Source: Clostridia bacterium (GTDB lineage Bacteria; Bacillota; Clostridia; Oscillospirales; CAG-272). From it: a DNA stretch of 60,692 bases. The stretch is taken from positions 1-60,692 of the forward strand of contig JAFQDF010000041.1 of the NCBI GenBank assembly GCA_017416185.1, in the 5' to 3' direction. Positions 1-7,682 of the stretch are shown here, piece after piece (position 1 is the stretch's first letter; every line of letters begins with the position of its first letter). Below the pieces are notes generated by a model. The model saw only the letters and a list, made by a program, of their open reading frames with translations, was not told the origin of the DNA and did no database searches. A program made the position numbers and the translations under genes.

Positions 1-62
1 ATCATATGGATGGGGGCTTTGTTCACTTCATACGAAGTGTTTTTTCGGCAATTTATCTACCG

Positions 63-1796
63 TTATTCCCATTCACCGGGAGTAGGTACTTCTTCTTCTC
101 TGCCGCCAAGTCCTTCAACGGTTATCTCTTCACCGTCGCGGATTACACCAAGATCGGATATCATTATCGACTTGATGCTGCAAAGTGCGTAGTCGGATAT
201 GTCAAGTGTTACCTCAAAAGCTCTGGGTCTGCTGGGGTTGTATACAACCTTAACAAGCTCATCGGTACAGAGCCACTTGATATCGTCATACTTATTTCCC
301 TGGGCGTCTGTCAGTGTGAATACTACACCTATCTTGATCCTTTCATCAAGAGCTCCGTCGGAGAAGAAGCCTTCTGTTGTTGCTCTGTCTGTGATGATGG
401 GTCTGAAGGTAAGCTTTACTGTGCTTCCGTCAGCAGATATCGAAGGATCAAGCTGCTGCATTACTATCTTGTTGTCGATAAAGTAATAGCCGCCGGTGAA
501 TGTTCCGTCGCCGTTTGCTACTGCCTCTGCATCCCAGATAGAAAGCTCGATGTTTCTTTCATTGATCTTCTGACCCTCAGGTACTATCATTCTGCCTATG
601 TCACCTTCTGAGAAGTCAACGATGTGTGCATTTGCAGACATGCTTATCGTTCCGGTTACTGTAAGAATATAACCGTTAAGGTCAAGATAGAATACCTTGT
701 CTTCAAGTGAGTTCAGGTCATCAACCGTTATACACTCAAGAAGGATTATTCTTTCATGAGCTACTGCTTCGTCAAGTCCATACTGGAAGGTGTCTATCGT
801 GTAGAGCGTCTTCTGCTGAACGTTGTACGCTACAGGATGGAATGTTGTGGACTCTCTCGAAAGCTCACAGTTACATACTGTACAGTATACTACTGTGTCA
901 TAACCTCCGTCTGTCGCAACCTTGGTTGCTTCATCGTAGGTCATTTCTTTTTCGTTTTCGATGACTTCATCTCCGGGCTTATGTCCGTGGGCGGGAAGCT
1001 CTACGTAGGTTGTGTATCCGCACTTATCACACTTCTCGTATGCGTTCCAGCCGATCTCTGTACAGGTGGGGTCTTTTGCTTCTACACGGACAAGCTGAGA
1101 ATGGTTGTCCTTGTCTACGGGAAGTGTAACAGACTTTGTCTGTGTTTTCGCTCCCTCAAGGGTAAATTCTGCTGTATAAACGGTTGTTCCCTCGGTCGTA
1201 CAGGTAGAATCGGTGGTGACAGAGGTTGTGTTTACGGTTTCGGTAAGTATGTGGCTTGCATCGTTTGCACAGATACGTGTTACGGTACAAGTCGAATTAT
1301 CATCAGCCCAAACATAGTTTGCTTCTCCGTAAGCATGACCGATTGCCGACACAGGCTCTGTATATGTGTGGGCATTGTCATTCTGACAGGTAAAGGTCTT
1401 TACGCCGTCACCTTCGCAGGTAGGCTCGGTGGTAATCACACCGTCGTTCCATCTGTGGCCGATGGCTGCGGGATTGCTTATTTCATAGTATGTACAAGCA
1501 TCGTGAGTTGCGGTAGCTGTATTGTTCTGGCAGTCTCTGCGCTGTGTGCCTTCGCCTTCACAGGTTGCGGCAGTTACTGTATACCAATTACCCATAGAGT
1601 GATTACGCATTGCGATAGTTTCGGTAGTTGTATGACCGCAGTTACGGGTACAGGTATAGGTTTTGACGCCATTGGTAGTACAACTTGCCTTTGTTGTTAC
1701 AACACCGCTGTTCATAGCATGGCCGAGCTTTGTTTCTGTGTGATGTGTAGTTGCATCGGTCTTAATCGCATTACACACTGTACATCTGGTTACCAT
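63..1796 (-). CDS. Secreted Cys-rich repeat protein, 3' part (out of frame with its 5' part)
   Basis: This is the C-terminal part of a gene whose 5' part lies at 1790-3214. As read it begins MVTRCTVCNA. The first half holds about six degenerate modules of 35-45 residues with the pattern TCTxxGxxTxxC...CxxC...GH (for example ASCTTNGVKTYTC and PTCEGDGVKTFTCQ), probably small metal-binding or disulphide ribbons. The second half, after about residue 300, is a Cys-poor beta-rich domain without a motif I recognise. There is no signal peptide and no convincing ribosome binding site at this start, so independent translation is unlikely. If one base is slipped at 1855-1862, the upstream frame continues as FWGTAKKENYVAPTCTADGS and restores another repeat module. 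The same Cys module occurs in the giant protein at 52197-56606 and in the linker of the SLH-SGNH protein at 39490-41139. Function unknown; cell-surface or extracellular location is inferred. Confidence 0.7.
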   Translation of the reverse strand: MVTRCTVCNAIKTDATTHHTETKLGHAMNSGVVTTKASCTTNGVKTYTCTRNCGHTTTETIAMRNHSMGNWYTVTAATCEGEGTQRRDCQNNTATATHDACTYYEISNPAAIGHRWNDGVITTEPTCEGDGVKTFTCQNDNAHTYTEPVSAIGHAYGEANYVWADDNSTCTVTRICANDASHILTETVNTTSVTTDSTCTTEGTTVYTAEFTLEGAKTQTKSVTLPVDKDNHSQLVRVEAKDPTCTEIGWNAYEKCDKCGYTTYVELPAHGHKPGDEVIENEKEMTYDEATKVATDGGYDTVVYCTVCNCELSRESTTFHPVAYNVQQKTLYTIDTFQYGLDEAVAHERIILLECITVDDLNSLEDKVFYLDLNGYILTVTGTISMSANAHIVDFSEGDIGRMIVPEGQKINERNIELSIWDAEAVANGDGTFTGGYYFIDNKIVMQQLDPSISADGSTVKLTFRPIITDRATTEGFFSDGALDERIKIGVVFTLTDAQGNKYDDIKWLCTDELVKVVYNPSRPRAFEVTLDISDYALCSIKSIMISDLGVIRDGEEITVEGLGGREEEVPTPGEWE

Positions 1797-3214
1797 ATCA
1801 TAAGAACCGTCAGCAGTACAGGTAGGAGCGACGTAGTTCTCCTTCTTTGCAGTACCCCAAAAGTATGACCGGCAGGTATTGTCTCAACCTTATCAGAATG
1901 ATAATTTTCAATATATGCACTATTTGCCCTATTATTATAACAGTTAGTACATCTTAAAGTTCTCGAACCATTGGTAGTACAGGTAGGAGCTGTATATGCA
2001 ACCTGAGTAGTAGGTCCGCTGTTATTACACCTCCAATAGGCTTCAACAGATCCGTCAACAGCTATTTCTCTATTTGTCTCATTATTGGTAGCTCCATTTG
2101 TTACTTTGGAAACCGAATAAAGCTCTGTAAATTTCGTTCCTTGATTATTATCATTTGTGTTTCCGTAAGGCCACCAAGGATATCCTGCATATGCGGTTGT
2201 AGGAGTCAAGTAAAAGATATTACTTGCTTTGTTTCCGTACCAAAATCCAAGGAAAGTAAAACCGCTTGCTGTCGGAGTGGGAATCGTACCGGGTTCAAAA
2301 TCATAAAATAAGGTGTTATAGTATTCAACGCCTTGATCTCCGGCTGTTACATAGTCTCCAGTGGGGGTCTTAACAGATTGGTCTATAGCAACAGGGTATT
2401 TAATATTCTTGCTGTCTACCTTAATACCATATTCAATGTTATTCGGCTTACTGGGGGTATAGTTAAAATTACCTACTGTTGAATTGAATGTCATATATGC
2501 TTCACGGTTAATAAACTTAGCACCGAAATAATACGAACCTGCCGAACTGTGGTTTCTTATATTGGTGTGATATATATCATAAGGTACTTGAAGAGCCTCA
2601 TTATACCAGTTGACGGTAGTATTATTTCCGGTGTACATGACCCATCCAGAAAATACATCGTTGCTTTCGTAGGTGATTTTTAGTTCATCATAAGGAATTG
2701 CATCCTTAACCTTTACGCCTACATCTATATAATAGATACGGTTTTCTTTCTTACCGCCCTGTTTGCAATATTTACTATCACCTATCTCAACAAAGGTTCC
2801 ACTACTACGTTTAAAGGTGACAGTATAGTAACTTGTACCTGTATACACCGCTTTAAGTGTAGGATTTCTGTAAGCTGAACATTTATTGCTCCAGTGTGTT
2901 TCTTGCACAAGATCGTCATAGTCGACATGATATCCACACGTAGTACATTCATAATAAAGAAACGCTCGCGGAGACCAGGTTGGACTTTCGTTAGCATCCT
3001 TAATCAGAGTCTTCCATGTCCTTGCATCACCAACAGAAACACTGGCTTGCGAAAACGTAGTTGTATTACCGTTAATGGTACCTCCGTTAGGATTAAAACT
3101 TACTACAACATCTTCAGCCGTAGCCGCATCAAGTGTGATCCCCAACTCAGGCAGCATCGGCAGCATCATACAGACAACAAGTAAGACAGAAATAATCTTA
3201 TTTAATCGATTCAT
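1790..3214 (-). CDS. Secreted Cys-rich repeat protein, 5' part with signal peptide
   Basis: The start is taken at 3214 (MNRLNKIISV), because AAAGGAG lies six bases upstream; an in-frame ATG at 3238 lacks a site. A signal peptide covers about residues 1-30 (hydrophobic VLLVVCMMLPMLPELG, then DAATA). The mature part has InlB-like beta-grasp sequence (VVVSFNPNGGTINGN; SGFTFLGFWYGN) and, near its end, one Cys module (APTCTTNGSRTLRCTNC ... AGHTF). The frame then runs into 20 low-quality residues (VLQRRRTTSLLPVLL) and stops, while the next frame carries the continuation (63-1796). I read both pieces as one protein of roughly 1050 residues interrupted by a frameshift. Promoter at 3347-3375. No enzymatic motif is visible; an adhesin or surface-display role is an inference. 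Confidence 0.75.
   Translation of the reverse strand: MNRLNKIISVLLVVCMMLPMLPELGITLDAATAEDVVVSFNPNGGTINGNTTTFSQASVSVGDARTWKTLIKDANESPTWSPRAFLYYECTTCGYHVDYDDLVQETHWSNKCSAYRNPTLKAVYTGTSYYTVTFKRSSGTFVEIGDSKYCKQGGKKENRIYYIDVGVKVKDAIPYDELKITYESNDVFSGWVMYTGNNTTVNWYNEALQVPYDIYHTNIRNHSSAGSYYFGAKFINREAYMTFNSTVGNFNYTPSKPNNIEYGIKVDSKNIKYPVAIDQSVKTPTGDYVTAGDQGVEYYNTLFYDFEPGTIPTPTASGFTFLGFWYGNKASNIFYLTPTTAYAGYPWWPYGNTNDNNQGTKFTELYSVSKVTNGATNNETNREIAVDGSVEAYWRCNNSGPTTQVAYTAPTCTTNGSRTLRCTNCYNNRANSAYIENYHSDKVETIPAGHTFGVLQRRRTTSLLPVLLTVLMIW
1855..1862 (-). other. Frameshift site at a C4A4 run (T4G4 on the coding strand)
   Basis: The coding strand reads CAT ACT TTT GGG GTA in the upstream frame. Re-reading the last T gives TGG GGT ACT GCA, which continues the repeat protein in the downstream frame. 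The run TTTTGGGG is a plausible indel hot spot, for sequencing or in vivo. It does not fit the tandem X XXY YYZ slippery pattern, so programmed frameshifting is less likely than an indel. Confidence 0.7.
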
Positions 3215-3346
3215 TTTTTCTCCTTTCATTTTCTGCACGGCTTTTTGCCGTTACCGTATCTATTTCAACATCAAAAGATGAGTACAAAAGAATAGCTATA
3301 TACACCTTACATCGGCAAAAATGCCAAGGCTAAGCATAACAGAGTT

Positions 3347-3375
3347 ATTATAATATAATTTGATGATATTTTCAA
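3347..3375 (-). promoter_or_regulatory. Probable sigma-A promoter for the Cys-rich repeat protein
   Basis: On the minus strand TTGAAA (3370-3375) is followed after 17 bases by TATAAT (3347-3352). The 5' leader to the start codon at 3214 would be about 125 nt. It holds a GGCATTTTTGCC hairpin, but no riboswitch class that I recognise. Confidence 0.6.
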
Positions 3376-3545
3376 TATTTCGACGAACTAATTTACAAAA
3401 TAGCTCCGAGTAATTTACAGAATATACATTTATTACCATTTTTAAACCTGATATTTTCCTTGAAATAGGGAAATATGTCAACCGTTGTTCGTATGAGGGA
3501 TATTTGAACAAATTGAAAACATAAGGGTTAAGGTGAAATTTCTGC

Positions 3546-3575
3546 TTGACATTGACTCTACCCTTGTGATATAAT
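3546..3575 (+). promoter_or_regulatory. Sigma-A promoter of the rplU operon
   Basis: TTGACA (3546-3551), an 18-base spacer, then TATAAT (3570-3575) give a near-consensus promoter about 105 bases before the rplU start. The rest of the 3239-3678 gene-free stretch holds only this promoter, the leader below and the divergent promoter at 3347-3375. Confidence 0.75.
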
Positions 3576-3577
3576 AC

Positions 3578-3678
3578 TTTGACGCTTAATTTACAGGCTC
3601 CTTCAAGCAGTTAAGTCTGCGCCTGTGTTAGCGATTTTGCCGTAAAGTCGGCGTTAAAGAAAGTGAGGTGCTGTTGGC
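3578..3678 (+). ncRNA. Probable ribosomal protein L21 leader
   Basis: The 100-nt untranslated leader of rplU contains complementary segments (for example CAGGCTCC...GCGCCTG and GCCGTAAAGTCGGC), and sits where Firmicutes carry the L21 leader, an autoregulatory element bound by the protein. Assignment rests on position and folding potential, not on a covariance match. Confidence 0.45.
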
Positions 3679-3990
3679 ATGTTTGCAATTATCGAAACAG
3701 GCGGAAAGCAGTACAAGGTTAACGAGGGCGATATTCTCTTCATTGAGAAGCTCGACGTAAACGAAGGCGACGAGGTTACCTTTGATAAGGTTCTCGCAGT
3801 TCGCGACGGTGACAAGTTCACCGCAGGCAATCCCACCGTTAAGGGTGCTACCGTTACCGCTAACGTAGTTAAGAACGGTAAGGGTAAGAAGATCCACATT
3901 CTCAAGTACAAGCCTAAGAAGGGCGAGAAGAAGAAGATCGGTCACCGCCAGCCTTATACCAAGGTTCAGATCACAAAGATCGCAGGCTAA
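3679..3990 (+). CDS. rplU: 50S ribosomal protein L21
   Basis: L21 is a 103-residue component of the large ribosomal subunit that contacts 23S rRNA and L20. The N-terminus [14 protein letters not shown] and the C-terminal [14 protein letters not shown] are diagnostic, and length matches the family. GAGGTG precedes the ATG by eight bases. It is the first gene of the conserved rplU-prp-rpmA operon and follows a leader that probably mediates feedback. In many Firmicutes obgE follows this trio; here rpmA is followed by a terminator and a repeat element instead. Confidence 0.97.
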   Translation: MFAIIETGGKQYKVNEGDILFIEKLDVNEGDEVTFDKVLAVRDGDKFTAGNPTVKGATVTANVVKNGKGKKIHILKYKPKKGEKKKIGHRQPYTKVQITKIAG

Positions 3991-3993
3991 AAG

Positions 3994-4347
3994 ATGGTCA
4001 ATATCACGTTCTATAAAAGGAACGGTGTGTATTACAAGTTCGTCGAGGAAGGCCACGCTCTTTTTGACGAGGCAGGCAACGACATTGTATGCGCCGCGAT
4101 ATCATCTATGACTATGTTGGTCGCAAATTCCATCGAGGTATCCTATTCATCCAACGTTGATTATAAGATCGACGGAGACAATAACAGGATCACCGTTACG
4201 GCTATGGATGCCCTTCCCGATTATTGCGAGGATGAAAAGCGTCAGTTTGCCGTTGCAGGAATTATGCAGGCCTACTATCTCGAACTTATGAGCATGCTCG
4301 ATGACTACTATGAATATATAGATGTCAACGAGGTCGAAGAGGATTGA
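3994..4347 (+). CDS. prp: Ribosomal-processing cysteine protease Prp
   Basis: Prp removes the N-terminal extension of ribosomal protein L27 in Firmicutes and relatives, a step needed for ribosome function. The 117-residue protein has the family signature [18 protein letters not shown], with the catalytic His21 and Cys33 separated by 11 residues as in the Staphylococcus enzyme. It starts four bases after the rplU stop and precedes rpmA, whose product carries the matching cleavage site. The C-terminus is acidic (EVEED). The context makes the assignment firm. Confidence 0.95.
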   Translation: MVNITFYKRNGVYYKFVEEGHALFDEAGNDIVCAAISSMTMLVANSIEVSYSSNVDYKIDGDNNRITVTAMDALPDYCEDEKRQFAVAGIMQAYYLELMSMLDDYYEYIDVNEVEED

Positions 4348-4378
4348 TCCTCAATCAAAACATACGGAGGTATTTGAA

Positions 4379-4657
4379 ATGTTAAGAATCGGATTGCAGT
4401 TTTTCGCACATAAAAAAGGTGTCGGTTCTACAAAGAACGGTCGTGACAGCGAAAGCAAACGTCTCGGCGTTAAGAGAGCTGACGGTCAGGCTGTTACCGC
4501 AGGTAACATCCTTGTAAGACAGCGTGGTACTCACATCCATCCCGGCGTTAACGTTGGTCGTGGCTCTGATGATACCCTTTTCGCTCTTTGCGACGGTGTT
4601 GTAAAGTTTGAAAAGACCGCTAAGAACAGAAAGTGCGTAAACGTTTACACAGCGTAA
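4379..4657 (+). CDS. rpmA: 50S ribosomal protein L27 with cleavable N-terminal extension
   Basis: L27 lies near the peptidyl-transferase centre. The start is placed at 4379 ([14 protein letters not shown]), preceded by ACGGAGG; an in-frame upstream ATG at 4322 overlaps prp and has no site. The N-terminus matches the Firmicutes extension LQFFA-x-KKG, which Prp cuts after the second Phe to expose the functional end. The body has the typical [14 protein letters not shown] and [13 protein letters not shown] stretches, 92 residues in all. A strong terminator follows directly. Confidence 0.97.
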   Translation: MLRIGLQFFAHKKGVGSTKNGRDSESKRLGVKRADGQAVTAGNILVRQRGTHIHPGVNVGRGSDDTLFALCDGVVKFEKTAKNRKCVNVYTA

Positions 4658-4695
4658 AATAAAAATGACCACCTGAGGGTGGTCGTTTTTATTTT
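4655..4695 (+). terminator. Rho-independent terminator after rpmA
   Basis: GACCACC-TGAG-GGTGGTC is followed by GTTTTTATTTT. The flanking A and T tracts also pair, so it could serve both strands. It closes the rplU operon. Confidence 0.9.
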
Positions 4696-4696
4696 A

Positions 4697-5212
4697 AGTG
4701 CAAAATGCAAAGTGCAAAGTTATGGAGGTTTTTGTCCTTTGGGACAAAAACTTCTTTTTTATTTATGTTCTGTAGTTTTACATATTGCGGTAAGGATGGA
4801 AATAATTTCGTCAAGGTCATTATATATGCTTATATATTCTTGTTCGGTCAGATAATCGGTTTTATACAATAATTTGAGCCAGTATGAGGTTTCATTTGCT
4901 TCCTTAAGAGCAATATTCATTTTGGCTCTGAAATCCGACATTGATTGTGCTCTTTGCGCCTCCGAAACGTTCGCCCCTATGCTTGTCCCCGAACGAAGTA
5001 ATTGCTTTGAGAGGACATACTCATTTTTAGATATAAGATATTTATATACTTTTACTGTTCTTACAGCAAATTCAAAGCTTTTATTTTCAATAATATTCTT
5101 ATTTTCCATAATATAATCCTAAAGCAGAATTTGACACAGGTGTGTCAAATTCATCCATAATTCTGCATTCTGCACTCTGCATTCTGCATTCGCAGGAGGC
5201 ACTTTGCACTCT
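4697..5212. repeat. Inverted word-array element enclosing a four-helix-bundle gene (TGCAAAG family)
   Basis: The left arm (4697-4722) has three TGCAAA(R) words ending in AAGTTATGGAG, then the perfect 10-bp hairpin GTTTTTGTCC-TTTG-GGACAAAAAC (4728-4751). The right arm (5127-5212), read on the minus strand, has words TGCAAAG/TGCAGAA ending in AATTATGGAT, then the 11-bp hairpin GAATTTGACAC...GTGTCAAATTC (5127-5152). The arms thus point inward with the same order, words then AARTTATGG then hairpin, around the gene at 4759-5109. Elements at 17990-18188 and 51168-51233 share this grammar. Confidence 0.75.
4759..5109 (-). CDS. Four-helix-bundle protein (S23 / bAvd-like)
   Basis: This 116-residue all-helical protein belongs to the four-helix-bundle family that includes S23 proteins encoded in 23S rRNA intervening sequences and the Avd accessory proteins of diversity-generating retroelements. 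The family core is LLRSGTSIGANVSEAQRAQSMSDFRAKMNIALKE, then ETSYWLKLL. No rRNA or reverse transcriptase is present here, so neither classical context applies. Instead the gene sits inside the inverted word-array element 4697-5212. A homologue of identical length lies at 30434-30784 inside another such element. AGGATT precedes the ATG. The molecular function of stand-alone members is not established; nucleic-acid binding is plausible by family. Confidence 0.85.
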   Translation of the reverse strand: MENKNIIENKSFEFAVRTVKVYKYLISKNEYVLSKQLLRSGTSIGANVSEAQRAQSMSDFRAKMNIALKEANETSYWLKLLYKTDYLTEQEYISIYNDLDEIISILTAICKTTEHK

Positions 5213-5247
5213 ATCTATAAATCTTAACAAAGTTAAGATTTATAGAT
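5213..5247 (-). terminator. 16-bp perfect hairpin overlapping the 3' end of the glycosyltransferase gene
   Basis: ATCTATAAATCTTAAC (5213-5228) and its exact complement (5232-5247) flank a three-base loop. The 5232-5247 arm encodes the last residues of the glycosyltransferase, so the other arm copies the gene end. There is no long T run, so a terminator role is only probable. It abuts the right end of the word-array element. Confidence 0.5.
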
Positions 5248-5997
5248 GGATCCATATTTTTTCAGGCTGCGGTATGCATAGATGATAAAATGCTTTGCCG
5301 CCTTAAAAAAGCCTACTCCTGCGCAGCGGTAGGTTCGCCACTGCATCTTGACAGCGTAGAGCTTGTTGCCGGACTTGCTCTTAGAGCTTATCTGATAGAT
5401 AAGCAGAGGTTCGTTTATTCCTACGGCAAAGCCGCATTCGGAAAGCACTGCAAGCCAGGTGGCAAAATCCTCGTGGATGTCCTTGTCGGTGGGCATCGGG
5501 TGTCTCTCCATAAGCTCCTTTTTGACAAGAACGGAGGAACAGGAAATGAGATTCTGTGACAGAAGCTCGTTATAGGTTATCCTTTCGGGAACGGAAAGTG
5601 TATAATCAAACATCTTTCCTTCGTCCGAAATGAACGCCGAGCCGGTGAAAACAACACCTGCCGACGGGTCGGCATCTACTGCTGCTATCTGCTTTTCAAG
5701 CTTATCGGCAGCCCAATAATCGTCGCTGTCAACAAAGGCTATCCAGTCGTTTTTTGCAGCTTTGACACCGTCGTTGCGGGCTCTTGCAACTCCGCCGTTC
5801 TCGGTCTTTGCAATAACACGTATACGGCTGTCCTTGGCTTCATATTCACGGGCTATCGTAAGCGTACCGTCCTTTGATACGTCATCTATGAGAATTATCT
5901 CTATATTCTGATAACTCTGGGCAAGCACCGAGTCTACGGTTCTGCCCAGAGTCTTTTCTGCATTATAGCACGGAATGATAACGCTGATTCCTGTCAT
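5233..5997 (-). CDS. Family 2 glycosyltransferase
   Basis: A 254-residue GT-A-fold enzyme expected to transfer a sugar from a nucleotide-sugar to a lipid-linked acceptor at the inner face of the membrane. The N-terminus MTGISVIIPCYNAEKTLGRTVDSVLAQSY is typical, and the metal-binding DxD motif is DSDD at residues 90-93. It has a basic, partly hydrophobic C-terminus but no clear membrane segment. Its ATG overlaps the stop of the preceding sugar transferase by one base (TAATG), so the two are translationally coupled and probably catalyse consecutive steps in assembling one glycan (capsule, exopolysaccharide or protein glycan). Acceptor and donor cannot be read from the sequence. Confidence 0.9.
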   Translation of the reverse strand: MTGISVIIPCYNAEKTLGRTVDSVLAQSYQNIEIILIDDVSKDGTLTIAREYEAKDSRIRVIAKTENGGVARARNDGVKAAKNDWIAFVDSDDYWAADKLEKQIAAVDADPSAGVVFTGSAFISDEGKMFDYTLSVPERITYNELLSQNLISCSSVLVKKELMERHPMPTDKDIHEDFATWLAVLSECGFAVGINEPLLIYQISSKSKSGNKLYAVKMQWRTYRCAGVGFFKAAKHFIIYAYRSLKKYGSIYKS

Positions 5998-6665
5998 TAT
6001 CTTGCTCCCTCGTGTGTAAATACTAATTTCACGGTCTTGAAAATAAGCTTGATGTCTCCCCAGAAGCTTCTGTTTTTTATGTATTCCATATCAAAAATTA
6101 TCTTTTCCTCGGGAGCTAAGTCATAACCGCCGTTTATCTGTGCAAGACCTGTAAGTCCGGGCTTTACGTCAAGGCGGTTACGGAAGCCGTGTATGTATTT
6201 TTCAAATTCAACGTAAAAGCATTCTCTCTCGGGTCGGGGTCCGACGATGCTCATCTGTCCGCCGAAAATATTGAGAAGCTGAGGAAGCTCGTCCAGACGG
6301 GTATTACGTAAAAACCGTCCAACCTTCGTACAACGGTCGTCGTTTTCACTTGCCCACTGAGGTCCGTTTGCCTCTGCATCTACCTTCATAGTGCGGAACT
6401 TGAATATCATAAAGGGCTTGCCCCCAAGTCCTACTCTCTCCTGCTTGTAGATAACAGGTCCCTTGGAGTCCAGCTTGATGATAATTGCGATAACAACCAT
6501 AGGTATACAGCATACGAGAAGTCCGATAAACGATACAATGATGTCAAAAGCTCTCTTAAAAAAGCAGTAGCTCTTTCCACCCCCGGGAATCTCTTTTTTG
6601 ATCTCATACTGCTTGTCAGTAGTCTTGACATTTGCCGTAGTAAGATCTATCTTAACTGCATCCAT
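5997..6665 (-). CDS. Undecaprenyl-phosphate sugar-1-phosphate transferase (bacterial sugar transferase)
   Basis: This polyisoprenyl-phosphate phosphoglycosyltransferase starts a surface glycan by moving sugar-1-phosphate onto undecaprenyl phosphate. The start is set at 6665 (MDAVKIDLTT) with AAAGGA upstream; an in-frame ATG at 6710 lacks a site. After about 35 soluble residues comes a membrane re-entrant segment (AFDIIVSFIGLLVCCIP), then the catalytic region with KFRTMKVDAE, NTRLDELPQLLNI (the Asp-Glu catalytic pair) and MSIVGPRPE, ending PGLTGLAQINGG. At 222 residues it is a minimal small-PGT of the EpsL/PglC/RfbP type without the N-terminal four-helix domain of WcaJ. Promoter at 6740-6768. 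Confidence 0.93.
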   Translation of the reverse strand: MDAVKIDLTTANVKTTDKQYEIKKEIPGGGKSYCFFKRAFDIIVSFIGLLVCCIPMVVIAIIIKLDSKGPVIYKQERVGLGGKPFMIFKFRTMKVDAEANGPQWASENDDRCTKVGRFLRNTRLDELPQLLNIFGGQMSIVGPRPERECFYVEFEKYIHGFRNRLDVKPGLTGLAQINGGYDLAPEEKIIFDMEYIKNRSFWGDIKLIFKTVKLVFTHEGAR

Positions 6666-6739
6666 CAATATCTGTTTCCTTTCATTTATCTTTATCTGTA
6701 AAGTGTACAACCATATAGGGTGTCACAACACCCCGAAAC

Positions 6740-6768
6740 ATTATAACATCTATTAGTTGAAAATGCAA
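6740..6768 (-). promoter_or_regulatory. Sigma-A promoter of the sugar transferase operon
   Basis: On the minus strand TTGCAT (6763-6768), a 17-base spacer and TATAAT (6740-6745). A GGGTGT-TGTG-ACACCC hairpin lies in the leader at about 6718-6733. Confidence 0.65.
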
Positions 6769-6800
6769 CAGTTTTATACAAATAATTTGACATTTAAATT

Positions 6801-6829
6801 AATAAAGGGTGCCAAAAGCACCCTTTATT
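6801..6829 (-). terminator. Terminator after cotJC
   Basis: AATAAAGGGTGC-CAAAA-GCACCCTTTATT, a 12-bp perfect stem directly after the cotJC stop codon and flanked by T- and A-rich sequence. It separates cotJ from the sugar transferase operon. Confidence 0.8.
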
Positions 6830-6831
6830 CT

Positions 6832-7437
6832 TTAACGGCACCCGTTCTTAAAGGACGGATTGTAATAATAGAAGTTTTTGGAATCGAGATCGTCGCGAAG
6901 CATTGCCAAAGCTTCACCGAAGCGCTGGAAGTGTACTACCTCGCGCTGACGTAAGAACTTGATAGGCTCGATAACGTCGGGGTTGTCGACCAACTTAAGG
7001 ATGTTGTCGTAGGTGGTTCTTGCCTTCTGTTCTGCACCCATATCCTCAAAGAGGTCGGTTATGGGGTCTCCCTTGGACTGCATAAATGCCGCCGTATAGG
7101 GTACTCCTGCCGCTGCCTGAGGATAAACTCCTACGGTGTGGTCAACAAAATATGTGTCGAACCCTTCCCTTTCGATCTGCTCGATGGTCAGATTCTTTGT
7201 TAATTGCATTAAGATTGTACCAACCATTTCAAGATGAGCAAGCTCTTCGGTAGCGATATCGCGAAGGAGGTTTGCTATCTTAGGGTTAGACATAGAATAG
7301 CTCTGCGACAGATAACGAAGGGAGGCACCAAGCTCTCCGTCGGGTCCTCCGTATTGCGACGCTATAACCTTTGCTGCTCTTGCATCTGGGGTCTTGATGT
7401 TCACGGGGAACTGTAATCTCTTTTCATACTCCCACAT
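6832..7437 (-). CDS. cotJC: Spore coat protein CotJC (manganese-catalase family)
   Basis: CotJC is a ferritin-like dimanganese-catalase family protein of the spore coat. The 201-residue protein has the carboxylate/His ligands typical of the family (GELGASLRYLSQSY, ATEELAHLEMVGTIL, RQREVVHFQRFGEAL) and the usual opening MWEYEKRLQFPV. Its ATG overlaps the cotJB stop (ATGA). As third gene of cotJABC it should be expressed in the mother cell during sporulation. Whether it is catalytically active is not known here, though all ligand motifs look intact. Confidence 0.95.
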   Translation of the reverse strand: MWEYEKRLQFPVNIKTPDARAAKVIASQYGGPDGELGASLRYLSQSYSMSNPKIANLLRDIATEELAHLEMVGTILMQLTKNLTIEQIEREGFDTYFVDHTVGVYPQAAAGVPYTAAFMQSKGDPITDLFEDMGAEQKARTTYDNILKLVDNPDVIEPIKFLRQREVVHFQRFGEALAMLRDDLDSKNFYYYNPSFKNGCR

Positions 7438-7682
7438 CAGTTCATTCCTCCCTTCCAGGCACTGTTGTCTACCCAGCGCCAGCAGTCGGTTTCCTCGGCG
7501 TCATATCCGCCTAAGGGTGATATCTCGGCGTTGTAGCGGTGCTTGAGCTCCTTGCGTTTCTCTGCATATTCATTGAAAAGTGCTTTTGCCTCAGCACAGT
7601 CGGGATGTGTGTCTATAAAAAGCCTCAGCTCATCCATAGCAAAGCTGACACACTGCAGCTCTCTCATAATTTCATCTTTCAT
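7437..7682 (-). CDS. cotJB: Spore coat protein CotJB
   Basis: A small helical coat protein of 81 residues with the family pattern MRELQCVSFAMDELRLFIDTHP ... DAEETDCWRWVDNSAWKGG. The start is placed at 7682 (MKDEIM): GGGAGGA lies nine bases upstream, and the ATG overlaps the cotJA stop as ATGA. An in-frame ATG three codons earlier would leave no spacing to that site. Coupled on both sides to cotJA and cotJC. Its exact role in the coat is not known. Confidence 0.92.
   Translation of the reverse strand: MKDEIMRELQCVSFAMDELRLFIDTHPDCAEAKALFNEYAEKRKELKHRYNAEISPLGGYDAEETDCWRWVDNSAWKGGMN

Noticed and set aside
756..1868. Long open frame on the plus strand opposite the Cys-rich repeat gene
   Set aside because: It is Cys/Gly-rich shadow translation of the repeat gene, without ribosome binding site or recognisable domain.
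3628..4056. 142-codon minus-strand frame over rplU
   Set aside because: Antisense shadow of the certain rplU gene; no site, low-complexity Leu/Val composition.
4759..5109. Four-helix-bundle gene as part of a 23S rRNA intervening sequence or a diversity-generating retroelement
   Set aside because: No rRNA flanks, no reverse transcriptase, no template/variable repeat pair in the window.
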